Shown here: piece after piece, positions 20,013 through 29,304 of the stretch
Layout of the letters: every line of letters begins with the position of its first letter
How positions within the stretch are numbered: position 1 is the first letter of the stretch
Position numbers and translations under genes: made by a program
Source of the DNA: Acidobacteriaceae bacterium
Lineage (GTDB): Bacteria > Acidobacteriota > Terriglobia > Terriglobales > Acidobacteriaceae
Direction of reading: 5' to 3'
Length of the DNA: 64,000 nt
Assembly: GCA_035944135.1 (NCBI GenBank)
Contig: DASZBM010000010.1
Location: 682,001 to 746,000, forward strand
The notes under the pieces: model-generated
Told to the model about the DNA's origin: nothing
The model's input: the letters and a program-made list of their open reading frames with translations, nothing else
The model's database searches: none

Positions 20013-23000
20013 CTATACGGCTATGACCGGATCGTTGACTTCGCGTGGGGCCACGGAGATGATGCCCTTGCGGTGCATGAATTTCAGGATGCCGTTTACA
20101 GTGTCTTCAAGTGAGGGATCAGGCTTGCCCCATGCCGAGGCATCGCGCGCCGCCTGGTAGGTCGAATTATCGTAGCGCTTGAACTCCATCGCGGAGATGT
20201 TGTCGACGGAGTTCACCAGAAAGTCCAGCAGCGGAAAGAGCAGGTCCTCTTTTCGGCAGCGCCGGATCAGCTCGGGAATGAATTCGGGAAGACTGAAAAT
20301 CTCAAACTGTCGGCCAGTCGACTTGGTGATGAGGCTCGTGATGTCCATCATGTTCGCGTAATCGTCGCGAACCACGTGGAAGGTCTTATTCGCCGTCCCA
20401 GCCGTGCTGGAGATGGAAACGATGTTGTTCGCGACGATGTCCGCGGGAACAAAGCTGACCTGGTTCAGCGTATCCACTCCGATGCCGTGGTTCACCATGA
20501 ACGCAACCAGGCGAACGGCGATGTCGAAGTTGTTGCCGCCACCGCTAACCGAAGGACTCACGAGAGCTGGCCGGAAGATACGCGTGGAGAGTCCCTTGCT
20601 GCGCGCGTCGGCCACCACTTGCTCGGCGACCCATTTGGTCTGGCTATAGCCGAAGTCGAGAAGCTCCATGTTCTCGTTGAAGTCGGTCTCCCAAAGGGTG
20701 CTCTTCACCGCCCAACCAAACACGAACGTGGTTGAAACGTAATTGAATTCTTTGGGCCGGCCCTCAAACGCGAATCGCAGGACTTCGTTCGTTCCCAGGA
20801 CGTTGGCGTCGCGCATGCGGTCATAGTTGAACAGGTAGTTTACGGTTGCACCGTTGTGGAACACCGCGTCTACTTCCTGCGCGAGGAAATCCCACGCATC
20901 TGGCGTGAGGCCCAGGCTCGGCTGGCCAAGATCGCCGCAAAGCGGGATGACGCGGGATTCAAACATCTGCATCAGTACATGGCTGCACGGGCCCATCGAT
21001 TGCATGGCCGCCCGGAGGCGCTGGATGGCCTGTTCGTCGGTCGAAGCGCGCACGAGTACGTAAATCTTTGCGCTCGTCTGCTCGAGAAGGCTCTTGATCA
21101 GGAAGGGTCCAATGAAGCCCGTGCCACCTGTGAGCAGCACTTGTTTCAGCACAGGTGTCTCGGGCACAGGCCCCGGTGCAGGAGGATCGAAGATGAGCTT
21201 TCGATCGTTGGTCATCATCTCCCGTTCTGCTGCGTTCTGCTCGTCGCGGAAAGCGGCCAGCGAATGACGGAGGTGCTCCAGCGCTTCCTCGGGCGCGCTC
21301 TCCAGCTGCTCGGCCAACTGGAACACTTCTGCGACGGTGACCCGCTGAATGACGCCAATGTCGATCTGACGCGCCAGCATCTCGGCACCTTTGTCCTTCA
21401 GCAACTCCTGCAGCTCGTGCATGAAGACAACGAGGTCCAACGAATCCAGCCCTGCTTCGACGAGGTTGTATGATTCCTGGCCGGTGAGGTTGTATCTGGC
21501 CTTCAGGCTCGCGAATGGGGAATTGTCCTCGCACTCGGACGCGCATCCGCCCGTGTCTTTCTCGCGGGAAAACTCGGAGAGCACGCTAAACTCGCCGGCC
21601 AGCCACATTTGCTTCGTCTTGTGGCGCATGATTTTGCCGGAACTGGTTCGCGGAATGGCACGCGGCGCGATGAACGAAATCAACGCTACTTCCACGTTGA
21701 GGTAATCGCGGACTGCAGTGGCAATCTTGCGGGCATCCGGCAGCACATTAGGGTTCTTGACTTCGGCCACAATCGCCAGCGCCGGATCGCGGTCTTCATG
21801 GATCTGGAAGGCGGCAACACAGTGCGTGCGGATCAGACTGGAGGCGCGTTCCACAACGCCTTCAATGTCCTGCGGGTAATAATTCTGCCCGCGCAGGATG
21901 ATCATGTCCTTGATGCGTCCGCACACGAAGAGCTCGCCGTCGTGGATAAATCCCATGTCTCCGGTGCGCAGGAAGCCGTCATCATAAGGCGTGTCGTCCA
22001 CGAGCCGCGCGCGAAACTGCTTCAAGGTCAGCTCGGGGTTATTCCAGTACCCTAGGCACTTGCCGCTGCCGGCGAGCCAGATTTCCCCGACGCGGCCTTC
22101 CTTCAACGCCGCATGCCGTTCCGGATCCACAATCCTGACATCGAGCCCCTCGATGGGCACTCCACAGCTGACGATTTGGGCGGAGGCATCGACGCCGGAT
22201 ACCTCTGTTGTCATCCGGGCTTTGCCCAGAGCAAGCGCGTGCTTGTTGACGGAGAGGATGTTGCGGCCGTGCAGCGATACGGCGAGCGTGTTCTCCGCGA
22301 GCCCATAGGCGGCGTAGAAGCTTTCGGCCCGCAGGCCATAGGGTTGAAAGGCCTCCAGGAAGCGCGTGTACGTATCTGCTTTCACGGGCTCCGCAGCCAC
22401 CATGAGCACGCGGAGCGAACTCAGGTCGCATTCATCAAGGCTCTCCTGCGGGATTCGCCCGGCGCGGAGGCAGTATTCATACGCGAAGTTGGGCGCGGCG
22501 GTGGCGGTCGCCTGATAAGTGGTAATGGCCTCAAACCACAGCACGGGACGCTGGATGAAGTCTGTCGGGGCAAAGCCGTACGTCGTTCCGCCTTTGAGCG
22601 CGGGGTAAAGATAGCAGCCAATCAAACCCATATCGTGGTACTGGGGAAGCCACGACACGACGACGGGATCGTCATGGTCGATAACGAGAGGGCAGGTCTC
22701 GAGGATATTTTGGTGAGTGACCATCACGCCCTTGGGCTCCATGGTGGATCCGGACGTGTACTGCAGAAAGAGAATCTTCGATGTCTCGAAGAAGGACTCG
22801 TCCGCGAGCGGCTGTGTAAATTCCTCTGTAACAACCCAAGGCAGGGCGGAGATGTAGTCGACGTCGACCCCGGAGGCCGCGACGCCACGTCGAGCGAGAT
22901 TCGTCTTGAGGGACGCGTGGTAGTCGGCGCTGGTAAGGACGCCGGCGGCCTGGCAGTCCTTGGCAATGTGGACGATCTTGTATAAGGCGCTCTGAAACCC

Positions 23001-23285
23001 ACGCGAGCTGGGAGGATAGACGGGGACCGGAATGAGGCCCGCGCGCACGCATCCGAAAAATGCGCAGATCATTTCGAGGCCGGGAGGATAGGCAAGCAAC
23101 AACCTGTCCTGGGGTGCGAAACGGCTACTTTTCAGCAGGTGCCCGGCAATCGCCTTCGTTCGTCGCTGAAACGAGGCATAGGTGTAGCTCTCGACCGGGT
23201 TGCCATGGACGTCAAGGTAGCAATAAAGGGGTTTGAGCGGGTGCTCATCCGCGAGCCGGTCCAGCCTATCTAAAATCGACACCAT
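20013..23285 (-). CDS. fatty acyl-AMP ligase - ACP - thioester reductase megaprotein
   Basis: The 1090-residue protein combines three modules. Residues about 1-590 are an acyl-AMP ligase of the FAAL kind (AYPPGLEMICAFFGC, YTSGSTMEPKG, YAAYGLAENT, RTGDMGF, and Lys in TSSGKIMRHK). About 610-690 is a carrier domain with phosphopantetheine attachment Ser in GLDSLDL. About 745-1080 is an NADPH thioester-reductase/SDR domain (LLTGGTGFIG, and YSQTKW with the catalytic Tyr-Lys pair). It should activate a fatty acid, hold it as a thioester and release it as an aldehyde or alcohol. The desaturase and P450 genes start divergently next door. The start at 23285 lacks a close ribosome site, so the N-terminus could shift by a few codons. 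Confidence 0.92.
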   Translation of the reverse strand: MVSILDRLDRLADEHPLKPLYCYLDVHGNPVESYTYASFQRRTKAIAGHLLKSSRFAPQDRLLLAYPPGLEMICAFFGCVRAGLIPVPVYPPSSRGFQSALYKIVHIAKDCQAAGVLTSADYHASLKTNLARRGVAASGVDVDYISALPWVVTEEFTQPLADESFFETSKILFLQYTSGSTMEPKGVMVTHQNILETCPLVIDHDDPVVVSWLPQYHDMGLIGCYLYPALKGGTTYGFAPTDFIQRPVLWFEAITTYQATATAAPNFAYEYCLRAGRIPQESLDECDLSSLRVLMVAAEPVKADTYTRFLEAFQPYGLRAESFYAAYGLAENTLAVSLHGRNILSVNKHALALGKARMTTEVSGVDASAQIVSCGVPIEGLDVRIVDPERHAALKEGRVGEIWLAGSGKCLGYWNNPELTLKQFRARLVDDTPYDDGFLRTGDMGFIHDGELFVCGRIKDMIILRGQNYYPQDIEGVVERASSLIRTHCVAAFQIHEDRDPALAIVAEVKNPNVLPDARKIATAVRDYLNVEVALISFIAPRAIPRTSSGKIMRHKTKQMWLAGEFSVLSEFSREKDTGGCASECEDNSPFASLKARYNLTGQESYNLVEAGLDSLDLVVFMHELQELLKDKGAEMLARQIDIGVIQRVTVAEVFQLAEQLESAPEEALEHLRHSLAAFRDEQNAAEREMMTNDRKLIFDPPAPGPVPETPVLKQVLLTGGTGFIGPFLIKSLLEQTSAKIYVLVRASTDEQAIQRLRAAMQSMGPCSHVLMQMFESRVIPLCGDLGQPSLGLTPDAWDFLAQEVDAVFHNGATVNYLFNYDRMRDANVLGTNEVLRFAFEGRPKEFNYVSTTFVFGWAVKSTLWETDFNENMELLDFGYSQTKWVAEQVVADARSKGLSTRIFRPALVSPSVSGGGNNFDIAVRLVAFMVNHGIGVDTLNQVSFVPADIVANNIVSISSTAGTANKTFHVVRDDYANMMDITSLITKSTGRQFEIFSLPEFIPELIRRCRKEDLLFPLLDFLVNSVDNISAMEFKRYDNSTYQAARDASAWGKPDPSLEDTVNGILKFMHRKGIISVAPREVNDPVIAV

Positions 23286-23706
23286 TTCGATCAGCGATGC
23301 CCTCCAACTCTGGACAGGAATTCTCTAGTTTGAGACGAAAAAAGTCTCATACAGTTCCACGGGCCTGGCGCGATCGGGGATCGTGTCTAGGTGCGGATCA
23401 GTAGTGCAGGTCACCCGGAGCTTCGCGGAGCTCCGATGCTGGCAGCCCCGTCAACATGCCCGTATCACAGAGGAGCTTTCGGGTAATGGTAACAGAGCCG
23501 CGAACGAGGCCGCGACGTCATTCCTCCACGCAAACCGCCAGACTCCTCGCCCCGGTGTGCACAAACCCTTGATTCTGACGAAATCGTCACGCTAGCATGA
23601 GTCAACGACGCTGCTCGCGGGGACACAGCGCATACACTGTCAGTCAGGGCCACAGCCTCCGAAATGTGGTGACGCCGGCCTATTTGACATGATTGCAGGA
23701 GACAAG
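23286..23706. other. divergent control region with inverted repeat
   Basis: This 420-base gap between the FAAL and desaturase genes must hold both promoters. TGAGAC-7-GTCTCA at 23331-23349 is a perfect spaced palindrome 46 bases from the FAAL start and is a candidate operator. CGATC-3-GATCG at 23371-23383 is a weaker one. No coding sequence is evident. Confidence 0.4.
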
Positions 23707-24843
23707 GTGGCAACTGAACCGGGAATGGCTCTAGAACCTGCCCTTGATGATCTGGGGACTCCCGAGACGCTGCCGATCCCGGCATCGAACGTCCCCTCCA
23801 GCGGGCCTGCATCCTTTCCAAGGGTTTTGCGCAGCCGCCTCGATCAGGTGTTCGCCGAGGGAGACATCTCTCCAAAAGCCGATCGCGCGATGTGGATCAA
23901 AATCGCCATCGGCCTGGCGGTTCTTCTGGGAAGCTGGCTCGCCATCTACTTTTGGAAACCCGGCTCCTGGAAGTTCATTGCTCTCTATCTTCTGGGTGGC
24001 CTCGCGCAGACCTTTCTTCTGCTCAACATCGCGCATGACAGCAACCACAACGCCATCTCGTCACGGGCGCCTGTCAACAAAACCCTGAATTACGTTTTCG
24101 ATATCTGCGGAATCAGTTCGTACATGTGGCGGATCCTGCATCACCGCGGCCACCATTCATGCGTAAACATTCAGGGCGAAGATGATGCGCTGACTGGCCG
24201 CGGAATCCTGCGCTTCACACCGCATGAACCGCGCCGGCCGCTGCACCGCTTTCAGCACGTCTATGCGCTCTTTCTTTACGCGATGTTTTCCCTGGACTAC
24301 GTATTTGTTCGTGACTTCGAGTGCTTCTTCTTTCCGTCTCATGACTATCTGAAACGCACCCGGCATCCGGTACGCGAGTACGTGATCCTCTTTGCAGGCA
24401 AGCTGTTCTACGTCACGTACATGCTCGTCCTTCCGCTGGTGCTGCTCCACAAGTCGCCATGGCTGGTCGCCGCTTCGTTCCTGATGGTACATCTGATCGT
24501 CGGATTGACGGTGTCGTTGGTCTTCCAGACCACACACACCGTGGATAGCACGCACTTCCCCGCAGGCCGCAACGAGTTTGAAAACAGCGTCTATCACATC
24601 TTTGCCACTACGGCCGACTATGCAACCGAGAACCCCGTAGTTGGCTGGCTAACCGGCGGCCTCAACCATCACATCGTGCATCATCTCTGCCCCTTCGTTT
24701 GCCATACGCATTATGGGTCGCTCACCCGCGTTGTGAAGCAGACGGCCGCAGAGTATGGCATCCCTTATCGCGAGAATCGCACGATGACGGGCGCGATCAG
24801 GGAGCACTTGATTCTCCTGAAGCGGCTGGGAAACGAAAACTAG
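23707..24843 (+). CDS. membrane fatty acid desaturase
   Basis: The product is a di-iron membrane desaturase of about 378 residues with the three histidine boxes HDSNH, HHRGHH and HHIVHH and four predicted membrane helices (for example IGLAVLLGSWLAIYFW). The HHIVHH box and the sequence around it resemble linoleoyl-CoA/front-end-type desaturases lacking a cytochrome b5 domain. The acyl carrier could be CoA, phospholipid or the ACP of the neighbouring FAAL protein. I prefer the GTG at 23707, with AGGAG five bases upstream, to the in-frame ATG at 23689, which lacks a ribosome site. The P450 gene follows 95 bases downstream on the same strand, so they are probably co-transcribed. Confidence 0.92.
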   Translation: MATEPGMALEPALDDLGTPETLPIPASNVPSSGPASFPRVLRSRLDQVFAEGDISPKADRAMWIKIAIGLAVLLGSWLAIYFWKPGSWKFIALYLLGGLAQTFLLLNIAHDSNHNAISSRAPVNKTLNYVFDICGISSYMWRILHHRGHHSCVNIQGEDDALTGRGILRFTPHEPRRPLHRFQHVYALFLYAMFSLDYVFVRDFECFFFPSHDYLKRTRHPVREYVILFAGKLFYVTYMLVLPLVLLHKSPWLVAASFLMVHLIVGLTVSLVFQTTHTVDSTHFPAGRNEFENSVYHIFATTADYATENPVVGWLTGGLNHHIVHHLCPFVCHTHYGSLTRVVKQTAAEYGIPYRENRTMTGAIREHLILLKRLGNEN

Positions 24844-24938
24844 ATGCAGGCATTCATCATCCCAATTCCAAAGCCCCAGGCAGTTAGCATGATCCTTTTG
24901 AGCCATCCCTCTGAACCACTGAGCAGCGAGGTAGAACG

Positions 24939-26297
24939 GTGAAGTCTTCTGTTCCCACGGTCTCGCGCTTGCGCTCTTTCGCGGATTCGACCGCCATGGT
25001 CCGCAACCCGGTGCACGTTTTGTCGAAGTACACCCAACGCCACGGTGACACATTCCGCTTCTATATCGGTGGTCTCAAAGAGGCCATCGTCACCACGGAT
25101 CCCGTGGTCATTCAGCATGTGCTCAAGACCAACGCGGAGAACTATCAGAAATCTGAAATCCAGGTGAAGCGGATGGGCCACTTCCTCGGCAAAGGCCTCC
25201 TCACCACACATGGCGAGGCCTGGCGTACTCAGCGGCGGCTCATTCAGAAGGGTTTCGACCGCAAGCAGTTGGAGGCCCTGTCTTTCATCATGCAGGACTC
25301 CCTGGCGGACTCTCTACGGCAGTTCGATCGCCAGGTCAGCGAGGGTCCGGTCGACATCTATCCCAGCCTGATGAAGATGACCTTCGCGATGGTCGCCCGG
25401 TCCCTGTTCGGCGCACGCCTGAAGGAAGAAGAAATCGACCTGGTAAGCGATACCATCTGCACGGTCCAAGAATTTATCGTTCGGCAGACGCTGCAGCCAT
25501 ACCTGAATCCATGGTTCGCCGCTTCCGGTGAGCTCCGGCGGCATGAAGAGATGCGCGCTCGCGCCGACAGCGTCCTGATGGCGTACATCAAGCAGCGCCG
25601 CAAGCAGCCGCCCGGAAACGACCTGCTGCAAACCCTCATGGACGCTCGATACAGCGATGGAGAAGGCATGACTGACGAGCTCCTGCTTAGTGAGAGTATG
25701 CAACTGCTCGTCGCTGGCCATGAGACCTCGTCGAATGCTCTGTCCTGGACCCTCTATCTACTCAGCTCGCGTCCTGATTGCCTGGAACGGGTTCGACAGG
25801 AATTCGATTCCGTTCTGGGGGACGCACCACTCGGTCACGCCGACGTGCCGAAGTTCGAATTCACCATTCAAGTCATTCAGGAGGCCCTCCGCCTCTATCC
25901 GCCGTTCTGGATGATCGATCGCGTCGCAGTCGCGGACGACCGCGCCGGGAATGTCGACATCCCTCGAGGAACGACCGTCATTGTTCATGTGTATGGAGCG
26001 CACCATGCACCGCGCTACTGGGAAAACCCGGAGACATTCGCGCCTGAGCGCTTCATCAAAGCGAACGACAAATTACGCACTCCGTTCACGCATATTCCGT
26101 TTGGAGCCGGTCCGCGCACCTGCATCGGCGCAAATTACGCGATGCTGCAGATGCTGATGATCCTGAGTGAGCTGCTGAGAAAGTATGACTTTCACACTAC
26201 GCCAGGGCAGGTGATCGAAGCCCGTCCGATGGTCATCCTGCGACCCAAGCAAGGCATCCGAATGAGCTTTACCCCAGCAGTGCCGGCCTACTCGTGA
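24939..26297 (+). CDS. cytochrome P450
   Basis: This is a 452-residue soluble P450 with the I-helix AGHETSS (oxygen-activating Thr), the ExxR motif EALR, the PERF segment and the haem loop FGAGPRTCIG with the proximal cysteine. Overall it resembles bacterial CYP4/CYP102-like fatty-acid hydroxylases more than steroid or camphor types. It starts at a GTG preceded by GAGG. No ferredoxin or reductase gene is nearby, so electrons must come from elsewhere. Its neighbours point to hydroxylation or desaturation of a fatty-acyl product. Confidence 0.93.
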   Translation: MKSSVPTVSRLRSFADSTAMVRNPVHVLSKYTQRHGDTFRFYIGGLKEAIVTTDPVVIQHVLKTNAENYQKSEIQVKRMGHFLGKGLLTTHGEAWRTQRRLIQKGFDRKQLEALSFIMQDSLADSLRQFDRQVSEGPVDIYPSLMKMTFAMVARSLFGARLKEEEIDLVSDTICTVQEFIVRQTLQPYLNPWFAASGELRRHEEMRARADSVLMAYIKQRRKQPPGNDLLQTLMDARYSDGEGMTDELLLSESMQLLVAGHETSSNALSWTLYLLSSRPDCLERVRQEFDSVLGDAPLGHADVPKFEFTIQVIQEALRLYPPFWMIDRVAVADDRAGNVDIPRGTTVIVHVYGAHHAPRYWENPETFAPERFIKANDKLRTPFTHIPFGAGPRTCIGANYAMLQMLMILSELLRKYDFHTTPGQVIEARPMVILRPKQGIRMSFTPAVPAYS

Positions 26298-26397
26298 TAT
26301 TCCCGGAACAATCTGGTTGAGGTATCAGGCGAGCGTAGCGCATAGGGCCTTCGACTCGCTAACAAAGTGATCATGATCGGTTGCTATCGCAGCGTGC

Positions 26398-27585
26398 CTA
26401 AACCTTAAGGAAGATCCTTCTTCTGAATAGCAGCAGCACCGGCACATAGCAGATGACGACGTACAGGACAGCGTAGGTCAGTGCGGCAATATATGGCTGC
26501 CGAATCACTGCTGCGACGGGTTGGAACAGCCATTGCTGCACCGAGTAGGCGGAGCCCGGTGCTCTCATTGTGGAGAGGAACGAGGCCAGAAATTCAGAAA
26601 AGGCGTAGGCCGCCAGTGCGTTTGTGCCGAAGGCGATCATCGGCACTGCGAGCCGCGTGGCCTTCTTCTCCACATCGAGCCACCAGAGAAAGAAGCTGAG
26701 TGCAAGCAGACTTACTCCAGCATTGAAAACAACAAACGAGCTGGTCCAAAGACGTTTGTTGAGTGGCAGCCAATGGCTCCATAGCAACCCTGCAAGCACG
26801 CATAGAGCTCCGGCCAGAGCCAGCCGTGCCGCTTTTGCTCCGGGGCTTATGGGCCGCTGCAGACGAAAACCCGTGAGTATCCCGACAAGGGTGCAGGCGA
26901 GCGCCGAAATGGACCCGAGCAGGCCTTCGGGGTCATAAAAGCCTTGGTGATAGAGGTGACTGGCGGGCAGTAGATGGCGGTCAATCCATGCAGGCAGATT
27001 GCCGTGCGGGTCGAGCATCGCCACGCTCACGCCGGGTAAACCGTACCCGGGGACCGGCACCCACCGCAGCACAATCCAGTAGCCAAACAGGATGGCGAGC
27101 GTAACCCAGAAGATCGTGCGGGGGCTCAGCGACAGATAGATCACGCTCGCGAGAAGGAAACAGACCGCGATCCTCTGGAGCACGCCGAAGATTCGAAGGG
27201 TATGCAGTTCAAAGTGGGGGAAGCCGTTGATCGCAATTCCGAGTGCAAACAAGATTAGCGCTCGTCGTAACGCATGAAGCAACAGCACCCGCCGGGGGAC
27301 ACCGCGGCGTCTCTTCCCGCTGAACGAAAGCACCAACGAAATGCCCACGATGAACAGGAAGCAGGGAAAGACCACGTCGGCGATGGTGCAGCCGTTCCAT
27401 GGAGAATGGCGCAATAGGCGATATGTGTGCGCCGCATCTCCGCTGGTGTTGACGAGGATCATCAATGCGATCGTCAGGCCGCGCAGGGCGTCCAGCGACT
27501 GCAGCCTCGGGGCCTGCGCGGAGGCTGCAAGCGCGCCCGCATGATCGGGTAGAGTTGCGATCTGGATCGGGGCATGGGTCGTCAT
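26398..27585 (-). CDS. HGSNAT-like membrane acyltransferase (COG4299)
   Basis: The 395-residue protein has about ten membrane helices and the N-terminal signature SLDALRGLTIALMILVN, then PWNGCTIADVVFPCFLFIVG, which mark the heparan-alpha-glucosaminide N-acetyltransferase-like family. Its human relative transfers acetyl groups from acetyl-CoA across the lysosomal membrane to glucosamine. Bacterial members are common in polysaccharide-degrading phyla, but their substrates are unknown. An Ala/Pro-rich N-terminal tail of about 28 residues precedes the first helix. It is convergent with the P450 gene and divergent from the winged-helix regulator gene, 170 bases away. Confidence 0.85.
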   Translation of the reverse strand: MTTHAPIQIATLPDHAGALAASAQAPRLQSLDALRGLTIALMILVNTSGDAAHTYRLLRHSPWNGCTIADVVFPCFLFIVGISLVLSFSGKRRRGVPRRVLLLHALRRALILFALGIAINGFPHFELHTLRIFGVLQRIAVCFLLASVIYLSLSPRTIFWVTLAILFGYWIVLRWVPVPGYGLPGVSVAMLDPHGNLPAWIDRHLLPASHLYHQGFYDPEGLLGSISALACTLVGILTGFRLQRPISPGAKAARLALAGALCVLAGLLWSHWLPLNKRLWTSSFVVFNAGVSLLALSFFLWWLDVEKKATRLAVPMIAFGTNALAAYAFSEFLASFLSTMRAPGSAYSVQQWLFQPVAAVIRQPYIAALTYAVLYVVICYVPVLLLFRRRIFLKV

Positions 27586-27690
27586 CCGATGACCTGAGCT
27601 TGCCTATGCTGCAGCAGACACAACGGGAGTGGCTGTCCAGTCGGTGTCCCGTTAGAATGTATCTGAACCTGCGTTCAGCGACCTAGTTGT

Positions 27691-27722
27691 TTCACGGCTA
27701 ATTCAACGTGATTCACCGTGAA
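27691..27722. promoter_or_regulatory. TTCACSGTGAA operator array upstream of regulator gene
   Basis: Three sites start 10-11 bases apart: TTCACGG at 27691, TTCAACGTGA at 27702 and the full palindrome TTCACCGTGAA at 27712-27722. The same palindrome recurs before the TonB receptor gene. One helical turn between sites suggests cooperative binding, perhaps by the regulator encoded just downstream. Confidence 0.6.
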
Positions 27723-27754
27723 AGACAGACCGCACAGGCAAGCTGGAGCCGGCA

Positions 27755-29068
27755 TTGACCGTCACGACCAAGCCCGCTGCGCAAACGCCGTCTCTTGAGC
27801 AGCAGCGGCTTCTTTTGGACCGGGTCCTCTCCTCCAAAGTGTTCCGCAAGTCGCACCGGCTCGCCAGTTTCCTTCGTTTCATCTGCGAGGAGCAGCGGCA
27901 GGGGCGCGGCCATACGATCCACGAACAGCGCATCGGCACAGTTGTCTTTGGGCGTCCGGAGAGCTATCACATCGGAGAGGACAGCATTGTGCGGTCGCAG
28001 GCCCGTTTTCTTCGGCTTCGCCTCGAGGAATACTTCGCCTCCGAAGGAAAGGATGAGTCGATCGTTCTAACGGTGCCAAAGGGAAGCTACGTTCCAGAGT
28101 TTCACTTTCGGCAACCGCCGCTCCAACTCCCGCCTGCTGCCGTTATTTCTTCCACTGCGACCGCCGCTAACGAGCTCGTCCCGCTCGAAGGTGCGCGCGA
28201 GCCTATTGCTTCGCCGGTCGTGCTGGCTGCTGTCGCGATAGTTCTGCTCTGTGTCGCCCTGATCATCGGCTGGCGCGTGACCGCTGCGGACCGGACAGCG
28301 AGGATTACAAGACCGGAGCTGCGCTTCTGGGCCAGCATCTTCGACCCAAAACGATCGACGATCATCGTGCCAGCCGACAGCAGCCTCGTATTGATGGATG
28401 AACTGACTGGCAGGGAGATTCAACTCCAGGACTACATGACGCGACGCTATCGGAGCTTCGCGCCGCCCGCGGGAATGGAACACCTCTGGTCCGTACTCGT
28501 AGAAAGCCAATACACCAATGTGGCGGACCTGCGGATCGTCTCGGAGCTCGAGCGCCTGCCGCAGGTGGACGCAACGAAGACCCAGATCCGCTTCGCTCGC
28601 GATCTTAGTGTGAGCGAGATCAAGCAGAACAATGTAGTCCTCATTGGGAGTGCGCGAGCCAACCCGTGGGTGGACCTGTTCGACGGTTACGGCCACTTCC
28701 GCGTGGGATACGACGCGAACGCAAAGGTGAATGTAGTGGAAGATCACGATCCCGCTCCCGGAGAGAAAGCGCTGTATGTCGAGGAGGGCGACGCCAGCGA
28801 ACATCTGGCCTATGGGGTCATTGCGTACCTGCCCAGCCTGGATGGCCAGAGCTCATCCCTGCTTGTCGGGGGCACCAGCAAGGCGGGTACAGAAGCCGCG
28901 GCGGAGTTCCTGCTCGGCCCCGAGTTCCCCAAGTTCCTCACAGCGCTCGCTGGCGGGGGAACAGCCCCGCATTTCGAGCTTCTGCTTTCGGCGCGCAACT
29001 TGAACGGGAACTCCTACCAGAGCACTGTCGTCTGTTATCACCGACTGACAAACGCCAGCAGCCGCTAG
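27755..29068 (+). CDS. winged-helix transmembrane regulator, acidobacterial type
   Basis: The 437-residue protein has an N-terminal segment (about 20-115) with FRKSHRLASFLRFICEEQ, IGTVVFGR, EDSIVRSQARFLRLRLEEYF and VPKGSYVPEF. This resembles the winged-helix/OmpR-like domains that precede a membrane helix in many acidobacterial regulators. One membrane helix follows (about 150-172, VLAAVAIVLLCVALIIGW), then a 260-residue extracytoplasmic domain of unknown fold. It is probably a one-component membrane regulator sensing an extracellular sugar or the receptor state. The start is a TTG with GGAG 6 bases upstream. The receptor gene follows, and both genes have TTCACSGTGAA sites upstream. Confidence 0.75.
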   Translation: MTVTTKPAAQTPSLEQQRLLLDRVLSSKVFRKSHRLASFLRFICEEQRQGRGHTIHEQRIGTVVFGRPESYHIGEDSIVRSQARFLRLRLEEYFASEGKDESIVLTVPKGSYVPEFHFRQPPLQLPPAAVISSTATAANELVPLEGAREPIASPVVLAAVAIVLLCVALIIGWRVTAADRTARITRPELRFWASIFDPKRSTIIVPADSSLVLMDELTGREIQLQDYMTRRYRSFAPPAGMEHLWSVLVESQYTNVADLRIVSELERLPQVDATKTQIRFARDLSVSEIKQNNVVLIGSARANPWVDLFDGYGHFRVGYDANAKVNVVEDHDPAPGEKALYVEEGDASEHLAYGVIAYLPSLDGQSSSLLVGGTSKAGTEAAAEFLLGPEFPKFLTALAGGGTAPHFELLLSARNLNGNSYQSTVVCYHRLTNASSR

Positions 29069-29128
29069 CTGCCCCACAGCCGTTCCAAAATGCTTCGGTT
29101 CAGCCAGGTGAGGTGTAGAGTGCTTCGC

Positions 29129-29204
29129 TTCACGGCAGATGACAACTTATTGAAATGATGGAAGTTCACGGCGCTTCACGGTGAAATGGAAGCTACACCG
29201 TGAA
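29129..29204. promoter_or_regulatory. TTCACSGTGAA operator array upstream of TonB receptor gene
   Basis: Sites are TTCACGG at 29129 and 29165, the full palindrome TTCACGGTGAA at 29175-29185 and TACACCGTGAA at 29194-29204. They share the consensus seen upstream of the regulator gene and lie 100-175 bases before the receptor start. Confidence 0.6.
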
Positions 29205-29304
29205 ATACCTTGCCAGCCGCAGATCTGCCGCAGATACTCGCGCCACTCGATTCAGAGAATTTTCTTGAATGTGAAGTCTTGCGTCGCGATCTGGAGGCAG
29301 TGAG

